Assembly (NCBI GenBank): GCA_913061235.1
Contig: CAJXTB010000007.1
Location: forward strand, 124,001-188,000
Origin: an uncultured Pseudomonadota bacterium
GTDB lineage: Bacteria > Myxococcota_A > UBA796 > GCA-2862545
Length of the DNA stretch: 64,000 nt
Direction of reading: 5' to 3'
In this document: positions 50,188-58,518 of the stretch, piece by piece
Numbering within the stretch: the first letter of the stretch is position 1
Layout: each line of letters begins with the position of its first letter
Translations under genes and position numbers: made by a program
Notes under the pieces: model-generated
What the model was told of the DNA's origin: nothing
The model's input: only the letters and a program-made list of their open reading frames with translations
The model's database searches: none

Positions 50188-50889
50188 ATGCGCACGATTA
50201 CCCTTGCTGGTCCCGCCAAGAATGCCCTTGGCTCCTCTCTCATGCAGTCCGTTCATGACCAAGTCAAGGCCGCATCTGGCGAGCCCCTGTTGTTGACGGG
50301 AGACGGTGACGCATTCAGTGCCGGCTTGAACCTCAAAGAGGTGTTGAACGCCGATGACGACAGTATGCGCGCGTTTCATCATCTCTTGGAAGAGACCATT
50401 GCGGCCTTGTACCACTACCCGGGACCGACAGCGGCGGCGGTCAACGGACACGCGATTGCAGGGGGCGCTATCCTAGCGCTGGTCTGTGACCGTCGAATCG
50501 CGACTACAAACCCGAAGGCCCGCATTGGGCTCAACGAAGTCGCCCTCGGTCTTCAGTTTCCACCGCGCCTGCTCGGCATGGTCACCGACTGCATTCCACG
50601 TCGTCACCAGATCGAAGTGTTGCTTGGCGCCGGCTTGTTTGGTCCGCAAGACAGTCTGCGATTGGGACTGGTGGATGCGGTCGCTGATGACCCCGTCGCC
50701 GAGGCCACCGCTTGGCTCAAGACCTGCGGCTCCCATCCGGATGGTGCGTATGCGGCTGGAAAGGCCCAACTTCGCCCGCCAATCCCGCTGACAGATGCGC
50801 AAAAAGTGCACTTTGATACCGTGGTGTTGCCAGGGTGGACGTCCGAGAGTGTGAAGACGCGTATTGGTGGCTTCTTCACGAAGAAGTAG
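50188..50889 (+). CDS. Enoyl-CoA hydratase/isomerase family protein
   Basis: A 233-residue crotonase-fold protein. The ATG at 50188 has a CGGAG ribosome site. Motifs: LTGDGDAFSAGLNLKEVL (oxyanion-hole segment), AAVNGHAIAGGAILALVCDR (second oxyanion-hole segment; 20 residues) and RIGLNEVALGLQFP with the active-site region. At 233 residues it is short for a hydratase (~260), like Delta3,Delta2-enoyl-CoA isomerases. It lacks the usual Glu pair in clear form, so the precise reaction is open; fatty acid metabolism is likely. Single gene. Confidence 0.87.
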   Translation: MRTITLAGPAKNALGSSLMQSVHDQVKAASGEPLLLTGDGDAFSAGLNLKEVLNADDDSMRAFHHLLEETIAALYHYPGPTAAAVNGHAIAGGAILALVCDRRIATTNPKARIGLNEVALGLQFPPRLLGMVTDCIPRRHQIEVLLGAGLFGPQDSLRLGLVDAVADDPVAEATAWLKTCGSHPDGAYAAGKAQLRPPIPLTDAQKVHFDTVVLPGWTSESVKTRIGGFFTKK

Positions 50890-51188
50890 GGGCGGAGCCT
50901 CATGTCGGACATGAGTGCCTCTGCCGTAGTGATCGGGAAGACGCGTCGTCCTGAGACCGTCCCTGGATCTCGGTCTCGCCTGGATCTGTGACGTCTAGTG
51001 GTGGTTTGCACAAGTCAGATCGAGACCCTTTCCTACACTCCAACTCTGAGTCTGCTTTGCTCAATATGGCAGAGATGTCACTGGATACGTGGTCTCAGTG
51101 CGGCTGACGTCGGCGCAGTCCAATCAACTGATAGATTGTTGTGTGGGACCGGCGTTGTTCTGTCAAAGTATGGGACTCGGAGGTCCTC
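50890..51188. other. Intergenic region before the giant protein gene
   Basis: 299 bases. No convincing gene. The last part is AT-richer and should hold the promoter of the 51189 gene, but no clear -35/-10 or -24/-12 pair is seen. Confidence 0.4.
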
Positions 51189-54100
51189 GTGGACGACGTC
51201 ATGCTTTTGAAAGACGAAGAGCTGGAAGTTGAGTCTGGCGATGACCAACCCAAGACTGAAGTTCTCAAGGACACCCTGCAAGACCAGGTTTTGGGCTCAG
51301 GCGGGCCTCCGAACGCAGCCGAAGATTCGGGCGAGTCCTCTATGCAGCCGCTTGTTGGCGGCACTCTCGGCAAGTTCACCGATGACGCTCCCGGTGGTGA
51401 TGAAGATGAGGAGAAGCCGGACGAGACCGTGCAGAAGCCCGCGCCGGCAGAGGTCGGCTCCAAGGTCGCGGACAAGCCCTCTGGTGACCCAGATGGAAAG
51501 CCAGAGCTTCCGCCCAAGATCATTGGATTCGCGAAGTCCCGAAGCGGACTGAATACCGCCATTCTGTCTATGGAGTCGGCGCGCGTTGCTCGGGTTCAGT
51601 TCTTGGCCTGCACCATCAGTCGCGACCTGCGCATCAAGACCGGTACGGGCGTTGTTCGCTTGAACAAGAAGGGCAACATTGTTGAGGTGCTGTCCTTCAG
51701 CGGGATGGCCTTCTGGCTGAAGGATGGTGTTTCAGCCGGCATGGTGAAGCTCAGCTCACTGTTGGGCAAACCAAAACGCCTCAGCGGTGCCGGTAGCTTT
51801 CAGCTGACCGAACGTCTGGCGCTGCCTAGTACGCGGCGTGGTGTGTCATTCTCGCTTCCTGAGGGGCAGGTAGGCGATTGTACGATCCGACGAAGCAAGA
51901 TCGGCTCGGTGAGTGCCAATGTCGAAGGCGTGCAGATACGCGTTGACTTGGAAGGTACTGGCAAGTCTGCCGAGGCTGACAGCGGAGCCCCAGACACACC
52001 TGCAGACCGAAAGGCGCTCAAGGAAGAGGCAGACGGCAACAAGGCGCTGGCGTTTGAAGAGAAGAAGAAGCTTAGCGACACCAAGGCAGAGGTGAAGTTC
52101 CTCCCGTCCAAGGTGCCATGGCGTCGCATGTGGGTGCTCGACGGCTACGGCACGGTCGAGAAGAACAAGCGCAACCGCATTGCTACGGTCGAGGACGCGG
52201 ACCTGCGGATGACATGGATGCACCGTCGCAAGGTTCAGGGCGTGCTCAACCTCAAGCAGGTGCATGGCAAGCCGCGCAAGCTCACCGGCAAGGGTAGCTT
52301 CGAGACCACACGCGAGATGACTCTTCCTGGAAAGAAGAGTCCGTCCATTACGTTGGGCGTCGGCAGCGTGCTTGCGGCCGACGTACAAGAGGGAAAACTC
52401 CGCACCCTCGAAGGCAGCGACATTGCCCCGGATGTCGAGCGCTGGCCCCCACCCGCGTCGCCCAACATCGTCAATCAGATGGAGAACGCTGAACTTCCAA
52501 AGAACATCAAGGGCGGAGGCCCACGGTGGATGGACCTGAATCCAGAGTTCTACCCAACTCGCGATATCGTCTACCAAAGTGGGCGTGCGCTCTGCAATAT
52601 GAAGGGGAAGAGCGACCGGGTCAAAGACATCATTCAGGGCTTCGGCACTGCCACTTGGAAGACCGGGCTGGGTAAGACGGAACTGGTCACTTTCGAGTCG
52701 CTGAGCGGAGAGCCGAAGCAAGTAGAGATGACCGGTGACACCGCGCTCACGACCGCCATGAACCTGAAGGACGGAAGTGGTCTTGGGTTGACTACAACAG
52801 GCGACTCCGCCCCCATGACGCTGACCGTCTCTAAGGGAAATCCCATCTCGGTCGCCGGAAGCGCGTTTGGTGTCTCGGCCACCTCGAATGCGACGGAACT
52901 GTACTCGCTCACCACACGCGGCTCGATTGCTCTGAACAAGCGGAACGCGGTCAACGGAAGTGCCGGCGTTTCCTTCTTGCGCCGGCCCGAGCCGGTCGCA
53001 AAGAACCGTGGTCCAGCGAATGACTGGAATGTGTTTCTGGAGCCTCCGGTAGGCAAGCTGCCCAACGTCACGATTACGGACTCTAAGCTCTCTGAGTTGA
53101 CTGGTGCGGTGACTCTGTCTGTTGAGAAGGGAACCGAGCAGATCTTCGTAGTCACCGGAAGTGGAGCTCAGTACGGTCCCCATGACGCGCCCGTCATCAC
53201 CGTTGCTGGCGCTGACCTCGACATGAAGAACTCGGTCGACCTGGTCACCTTCGACACCATTCGCTTGGGCCTGGGTGTTGGCACCGGCGGGACCATCAGC
53301 CTGGTCCAAAATGACATCACCCGCCTGGGCGGAACACTACCATTCTACCTGGATAATGCGACAGGTCGCTACCTCGAAGGGGTCTTGACCGGACAGTATG
53401 CGGACGGGATTTTCACCGGTGCCGGCAGCATGAATCTGCTGCAGAAGCAGGCGCTCGGCGGCAAGTCTGGTGAAGATGGCTGGACGATTGGGCTGACCGA
53501 GAGCACAGGTCTCACCGCTGTCATCGTCAACAATGCTCTGACCGAAATGTCCGGTGTGCTGAACATGGCGGTCGCGAGCGGCCCAACCATGTGGGCCACG
53601 CTCGAGGCGAACGGCAAGTACGTACACGCCGATCGGGACTTCACCGGTGGCGCGACCATCACCGTTGTCTCGACCATGGAGCTGTTTGAGCACAAGGGTC
53701 TCAAGTACTTCATCGATGCCGGCTCGAATGCTTCGGTGCAGGTAGACAACAGCGCCCTGACGTCGTTCTCGGCGGGCAAGATCAAGCTTCTTGTTCACGA
53801 AGGCGGCGCGCTGTGGGTCTCCGGCGGCGTGTCGGACGTCCTGTACATGCGCAAGGACAACGACCTGTCGGGAACCGTTGGCGGCGAGGTGCACAAGGAC
53901 GTCACCCGGGGCATGCGCAACGCGTCGGACCCGAACACCGTGCTCGTCCACACCGGCTCGAAGGCCACGGTCAAGATGACCAACAGTGCGTTCGAGCGCA
54001 TGGACGTCACCGGGGCTGCCGTCTCCATTCACTTGGACAAGGTTGGAGCAGGGCCGGTAGACGTCAAGGGAACGCTCGCAGGCGGCATGTCTCAGCAAGA

Positions 54101-56402
54101 AGATGGCCTACTCGTCGAGCACTTGAACGGGTCTGCGAACCTGACCGAGAACTGGCAGGTGACCGAGCGCATTCGTTTGTTGAAGGGCTCTGGCCTCGAC
54201 TCGCTGAAGGTCGAGAACAATGAGATGAAGGAGATATCGGGCAACGTCAGCGCCGTTGTCGCAGATGAGACGGGTGTGGATTTCGCTTCCGGAGAGCTCG
54301 CCGGCTCATGGAAGGCCGAGACCGGACATGTCGAGGGCTACATCACCGGCACACTGCTGCAAGATGTCTCCAAGGACCTGACCGGCGACCTGTCGGTGAC
54401 GCTGCACTCGGGTGCGAATGCGCGCGTTGACTTCGAAGGCGGGGGTATCTCCACGATTAGTGGAACGGCCATCCGTGCCACCCTGTTCGATGGCACCGAA
54501 GCTCTCATGACCGCCGAGGTCAACGGCACCTACAACTTCGCATCCGGCATCTTGGAGTCGCTGACGGTCACTGCAGACCTGCTCAAGACCTTCACCTTCT
54601 TCAATGACCGAATGTCTCTGACCGGCGCCAGTGCTGCGATTCAGATCACCAACAATGTCTTGGTCTTGGCCAAGGGCTCTGCTTCGGTCGAGTCTGCGGA
54701 CATGATGATTCGTAAGGCCGCGGTTGAGTTTGAGTGGACCCAGACATCCGCTGGCATCTCCAACTTCGCATTCACCGGTACCGCGGCTTGGGTCGCGTGG
54801 GAAGACGGGGAGTCGTCTCTCAAGGGCACCATCGCCCTCGACTACAAGTCGCTTTCCGACTTCAACTTCCTAGGTACCGCCCACTATAAGATGACCGAAG
54901 GCGCGCTTGCAGCCGGCATGTCGCTTCAGTTCGACGAGACGTTGAGCCCGACCATTGGTGGCTACCTCAAGTACGCGACCACGCTATTGGACGAGTCCAC
55001 GCTGTTTGAGAAGGAATGGGGCATTGACATCCCCATCTTCTCGGTAGCCGTTGCGACTGCGTGGTTCGGCGCAGAGATTGGTATTGGCCTCGACAGCGCT
55101 CCGCTGACCTTTGAGGGCAAGGCAGCTATTGCCAACTGGCGCCCGTTCGAACAGTCCAGTCCGGACTTCGACATGACAGCCAAGGCCACATGGGGACTGA
55201 CCTTTCATGCCCGTGTTGCCGCCCATCTTGAGGCGGGCATTCAACTGGCGATTGCGGGTGCGGGCCTTGGAGCAGAGGCCGGAGTTGGCCTACATATGCC
55301 GCTTACCATCGCGCCCATTCTCAATATCTATGGTGACAAGCAGGGTTGGGGCGGCACGGTTGGTCTCGACATTGGGCTTTCTGCATCTGTCGAGTTCGAT
55401 GCTTCGCTGTACTATTATGCCAACCTCGTGATGGGTTGGCTGGGCGAGTACGAAGGCGTCATGTGGGAAGACTCGATGTCGTTCCCCCTCTTTGACACGA
55501 GCTGGCAGGGCGAGTTTGGCTTCGGTGACACCAAGCCAAAGAAGAAGAGCCCGCTGACCAAGGTGGATGGCGTACCTGCGGCCGTTGCTACTCAGAAGTC
55601 CATGTCCAAGAGCGACGTCCCCGATGGCGACAAGGTCAAGACCAGCAAGAGGGACGTCGTTGAAGACAAGACACCAGCGCCGAAGCAGCTGCCGGGCAAG
55701 GCCGGCGATGACGTGGCAATGGGGGATGCGTTTGGCGGTAACGAGACCAAAGGCGACTCGGTCTTCCCGTCGAGCTTTGACCAGTGGTTCAAGGGCGGCG
55801 ATGTCGCGGCAATGTGGGAGGCGTTTGGAGCCTTGTCTCGCTTCTGGGACCGCATGGGCATCTTCTTCGAGATTCTGCTCAGCCCAGCTACGGGCATCTA
55901 CCGTTTCGCGAAGGAGTGGTACAAGGAAGACGGCCTGTTCAGTGGGGACAGCCTCTCCAATGATGTGGATGCGGTTGAGGCGGGCCTCGACGCGATGGGC
56001 CGACTCATCTCCGAGCTCGCTGTGAACGAGTGGGATGCCTGGTTCCGAGTGGGTCAGGTCATCTCTGGCAAGATGAGTCTGTACGATGCCTACATGGGCT
56101 CGGACGATGCGGTCATGGAAGCGATTGACACCGGCGCGTACAAGAAGATGGGGGGCGAAGAGCTTGGCAGTATGCTCGAAGTTCTCTGTGCGACCGACAC
56201 CGCCTGTGTAGGCGACAAGGAGTACGGCGTCATGAAGGTACTCCGTCTCGCTGAAAAGAACGGCACCCTGAAGTTGGCCCTCAAGGATGTCAGCGGCAAG
56301 TACACTGGGGCAAACCAAGTCCTGTGGAAGCTAGATGGTGAGACAGACGAAGAAGCCTGTAAGATCTTCGACCGCAACGGTATCCATTGGTCCTACTTTT
56401 AG
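51189..56402 (+). CDS. Giant repetitive beta-rich protein (1737 aa) with helical C-terminal domain
   Basis: The GTG at 51189 has a GGAGG site five bases upstream. No signal peptide. Residues ~1-115 are acidic and Pro/Lys-rich, probably disordered. Then come units of ~100 residues with recurring GKPKRLSGAGSF / GKPRKLTGKGSF and following strands. Next are many shorter ~60-residue units of the form NNALTEMSG, EMKEISGNVSAVV, GGGISTISGTAI. A Gly/Ala-rich hydrophobic zone follows (AIAGAGLGAEAGVGLHMPLT), then a Lys/Asp linker. The last ~190 residues are helical with MGGEELGSMLEVLCATDTAC. I recall similar long proteins in extracellular contractile injection system (eCIS) loci, but no eCIS gene is in this window. 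Function unknown; cargo, toxin or structural protein are all possible. Confidence 0.75.
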   Translation: MDDVMLLKDEELEVESGDDQPKTEVLKDTLQDQVLGSGGPPNAAEDSGESSMQPLVGGTLGKFTDDAPGGDEDEEKPDETVQKPAPAEVGSKVADKPSGDPDGKPELPPKIIGFAKSRSGLNTAILSMESARVARVQFLACTISRDLRIKTGTGVVRLNKKGNIVEVLSFSGMAFWLKDGVSAGMVKLSSLLGKPKRLSGAGSFQLTERLALPSTRRGVSFSLPEGQVGDCTIRRSKIGSVSANVEGVQIRVDLEGTGKSAEADSGAPDTPADRKALKEEADGNKALAFEEKKKLSDTKAEVKFLPSKVPWRRMWVLDGYGTVEKNKRNRIATVEDADLRMTWMHRRKVQGVLNLKQVHGKPRKLTGKGSFETTREMTLPGKKSPSITLGVGSVLAADVQEGKLRTLEGSDIAPDVERWPPPASPNIVNQMENAELPKNIKGGGPRWMDLNPEFYPTRDIVYQSGRALCNMKGKSDRVKDIIQGFGTATWKTGLGKTELVTFESLSGEPKQVEMTGDTALTTAMNLKDGSGLGLTTTGDSAPMTLTVSKGNPISVAGSAFGVSATSNATELYSLTTRGSIALNKRNAVNGSAGVSFLRRPEPVAKNRGPANDWNVFLEPPVGKLPNVTITDSKLSELTGAVTLSVEKGTEQIFVVTGSGAQYGPHDAPVITVAGADLDMKNSVDLVTFDTIRLGLGVGTGGTISLVQNDITRLGGTLPFYLDNATGRYLEGVLTGQYADGIFTGAGSMNLLQKQALGGKSGEDGWTIGLTESTGLTAVIVNNALTEMSGVLNMAVASGPTMWATLEANGKYVHADRDFTGGATITVVSTMELFEHKGLKYFIDAGSNASVQVDNSALTSFSAGKIKLLVHEGGALWVSGGVSDVLYMRKDNDLSGTVGGEVHKDVTRGMRNASDPNTVLVHTGSKATVKMTNSAFERMDVTGAAVSIHLDKVGAGPVDVKGTLAGGMSQQEDGLLVEHLNGSANLTENWQVTERIRLLKGSGLDSLKVENNEMKEISGNVSAVVADETGVDFASGELAGSWKAETGHVEGYITGTLLQDVSKDLTGDLSVTLHSGANARVDFEGGGISTISGTAIRATLFDGTEALMTAEVNGTYNFASGILESLTVTADLLKTFTFFNDRMSLTGASAAIQITNNVLVLAKGSASVESADMMIRKAAVEFEWTQTSAGISNFAFTGTAAWVAWEDGESSLKGTIALDYKSLSDFNFLGTAHYKMTEGALAAGMSLQFDETLSPTIGGYLKYATTLLDESTLFEKEWGIDIPIFSVAVATAWFGAEIGIGLDSAPLTFEGKAAIANWRPFEQSSPDFDMTAKATWGLTFHARVAAHLEAGIQLAIAGAGLGAEAGVGLHMPLTIAPILNIYGDKQGWGGTVGLDIGLSASVEFDASLYYYANLVMGWLGEYEGVMWEDSMSFPLFDTSWQGEFGFGDTKPKKKSPLTKVDGVPAAVATQKSMSKSDVPDGDKVKTSKRDVVEDKTPAPKQLPGKAGDDVAMGDAFGGNETKGDSVFPSSFDQWFKGGDVAAMWEAFGALSRFWDRMGIFFEILLSPATGIYRFAKEWYKEDGLFSGDSLSNDVDAVEAGLDAMGRLISELAVNEWDAWFRVGQVISGKMSLYDAYMGSDDAVMEAIDTGAYKKMGGEELGSMLEVLCATDTACVGDKEYGVMKVLRLAEKNGTLKLALKDVSGKYTGANQVLWKLDGETDEEACKIFDRNGIHWSYF

Positions 56403-56410
56403 GAGCGAAC

Positions 56411-57142
56411 GTGTCGCTAAAACGCGCCATTGAAGAGGTCTGCAGCGCCATTGGTGCAGGCCGCGAACAAGCTGTTCGCGACTATTCCATATCCGGTGCC
56501 TGGGACGCAGAGGTCACTCCAGCGGTCCTGTTGCGGCATGCGAAACGCAGTGGGCAAAAGCTCGTTCTGGGTACCAAGCTGTTCCAAGCAGACAGTCACG
56601 CTGCGACCGAGCTGGCTTGGTACAACGACGAAGGTCCCATGGGGGTCTGCTGGGTTGTGTGGTGCGAGACCGGCGGTCTGTGGAAGCTCGCCGGTCGGGT
56701 AGACAACGAGACCATCGCGAAGGCCTACGTGGTGGTCGGTGCGGATGACGCGCCTACCCTCGAACGCTGGACAGCCGGCTCAGCGCTACAACAGCTCGCT
56801 GAGACGTGCCTGTGGGCCATCGATGGCAATGAAGAGCCACCGTTCTCGGGTGAGGTCTGGGACGAGTGGACGGCCGATGTGGAAGGGGAGATGACCCTTC
56901 GAGTCGGCCGGGTGGTTGAAGCCCCAACGCTCGGTCGGGCGATGATTGTGCTGGAGTGGGTGGAGACGCCGGACCCTGGCTACCCAGACACCGAACGCGC
57001 AGGCATCCTCAACTACGTAGATGGCGCCTGGGAGCTCGTCATGGTGCGCCACGTTGGCCGGCTGCGCAGTCTGCTGTCTGGACTCGACATCGGCCCGCCC
57101 AACCAACAGGTACTACCCGAGATGCCGCTTATTGCTCCGTGA
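56411..57142 (+). CDS. Small partner protein of the giant protein, unknown function
   Basis: A 243-residue soluble protein. GTG at 56411 with AGGAG site, 8 bp after the giant gene. Composition is Trp- and Glu-rich (WWCETGG-like WVVWCETGGLWKLAG, WDEWTADVEGEMTLRVGRV). No signal peptide or membrane span. Placement right after a very large gene with a toxin-like modular build makes an immunity protein, chaperone or adaptor plausible, but there is no direct evidence. Not recognised. Confidence 0.62.
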   Translation: MSLKRAIEEVCSAIGAGREQAVRDYSISGAWDAEVTPAVLLRHAKRSGQKLVLGTKLFQADSHAATELAWYNDEGPMGVCWVVWCETGGLWKLAGRVDNETIAKAYVVVGADDAPTLERWTAGSALQQLAETCLWAIDGNEEPPFSGEVWDEWTADVEGEMTLRVGRVVEAPTLGRAMIVLEWVETPDPGYPDTERAGILNYVDGAWELVMVRHVGRLRSLLSGLDIGPPNQQVLPEMPLIAP

Positions 57143-57185
57143 GTGGGGCGTCCGGCAGCACCAGCGGGTCGTTTCTCGGTTCGGC

Positions 57186-58379
57186 TTAGCGTACGTAGAA
57201 ACGGTACGTCCAGACGTCCGGGGACGGCACATTCACACCGCGGGAGTTTGCGCCGCATGAGATTCCACAGCCGTGGTCGTTGCCCAGAACCTTGTACGTG
57301 CCCAAGCCTGGATTCGTGGTCCAGAGGTTGGCGGAGCTGTTCACCCACAGCTCAATGTCGCCGTAGCGGTATTGGTCGGGGCCAACGCCTTGGTTCATCA
57401 TCACGCCTACGCCCGGCTGGTTGTCGTCACCTAAGACTGGGTAGGTGTTTGCACGGATTCGAGAGCGGTCGTTGTTGGGGTTGAACAGGCCGTTTACTAC
57501 GAGCTGTGTGCCGTTCATCAACAGTGGTTCATAGGGAGAAACAGTCGTATCTCCGGCAATCAGACTCGACGTGATGGCGGTATTGGCTGCGCTGTCGAAC
57601 CGTTGGTCCCAGACTCCCGTGTTGACCGTTGTCCAGTGACGCCAAGCGCGTGTCTGCCCGTGACTGCCGACGTTGTTCATCGTGACGAGCAGCTCTCCAC
57701 CAGGAACCGACCAGGCAGCGCTGCTCTTGAAGTCGCCGTCGAACGGGTCGTTGATGTGGCCGTACTCCACGTTCTCGGTCCAAAAAGTCGTGTTCGAGAA
57801 GCGCGCGCTGTGGCCGTCTGTTGGGTCGACCGCCTGAACCAACGTCCAGCCTCCGCCCTGTAGGTCCATCTCACAGTGCGCCTTGAATGGGGTGTAGGCC
57901 GTGCCCACTCCGTCGGGGTCCAGGTAGTACACGCCGGTCTCTGCCGTGCTGTCTGCCACCTTGATGGCGTTGCAGCTGGCGAGGGCTGAGCTTGCGTCAT
58001 TGAGCGCATCTGCGACGATACGGCCCGCAGTTCTGGCGTGACCGGCTCGCGGGGCCCACATCAACGGTGCTGGAGAGCCCAGTGCGCCGTTGTTGACGGA
58101 CACGCTGACTGTGACGCCTTCGTTCTCAAACACCGAGCTGTCCAGGTTCTGAACGCTGCCAAGGACCACTGCGAAGTAGCCATCCGCGACCGCCACATTG
58201 GTGTGTGTTTCGGACCAGCTTGCAGTCCCGGCGTTCCAGCTGATGGTCATCGTCACGCTCGATGATGCCGTGATGGGCGTTCCTTCGGTGTCCAGAAGGC
58301 GTCCTTGGTAGGCCAGTTCGACTGGTGCAGCGTTGGCGGCGCTCCAACCGAGCGCTACAATCATGGTGAGCATCCGCAT
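57186..58379 (-). CDS. Secreted modular protein: platform domain + fibrinogen-like domain
   Basis: A 397-residue exported protein with signal MRMLTMIVALGWSAANAA. Platform landmarks: ELAYQGRLLDTEGTPITAS, ASWSETHTNVAVADGYFAVV, LGSVQNLDSSVFENEGV. The C-terminal fibrinogen-related domain starts near residue 130: ASCNAIKVADSTAETGVYYL, DPDGVG, HCEMDLQGGGWTLVQAVDPT, and ends GCGISCGANSRGVN and WTYRFYVR. The domain is longer than in the 7.7-kb paralogue. The ATG at 58379 has an AGGGG ribosome site seven bases away. It lies downstream of cusA on the same strand with 139 bp between; likely a separate unit. Confidence 0.8.
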   Translation of the reverse strand: MRMLTMIVALGWSAANAAPVELAYQGRLLDTEGTPITASSSVTMTISWNAGTASWSETHTNVAVADGYFAVVLGSVQNLDSSVFENEGVTVSVSVNNGALGSPAPLMWAPRAGHARTAGRIVADALNDASSALASCNAIKVADSTAETGVYYLDPDGVGTAYTPFKAHCEMDLQGGGWTLVQAVDPTDGHSARFSNTTFWTENVEYGHINDPFDGDFKSSAAWSVPGGELLVTMNNVGSHGQTRAWRHWTTVNTGVWDQRFDSAANTAITSSLIAGDTTVSPYEPLLMNGTQLVVNGLFNPNNDRSRIRANTYPVLGDDNQPGVGVMMNQGVGPDQYRYGDIELWVNSSANLWTTNPGLGTYKVLGNDHGCGISCGANSRGVNVPSPDVWTYRFYVR

Positions 58380-58518
58380 CGTAATTCCCCTTGAGTTGCG
58401 CGGATTCTACCACCCGTACACCTGTGGAACCAGCGTTGAAGCTGCCTAGACCGTATGGATCCAACGACCAGTCCATCCCTGAGCAAACACGATTGACGAG
58501 CCCTTTGGGGGGCTTCCA

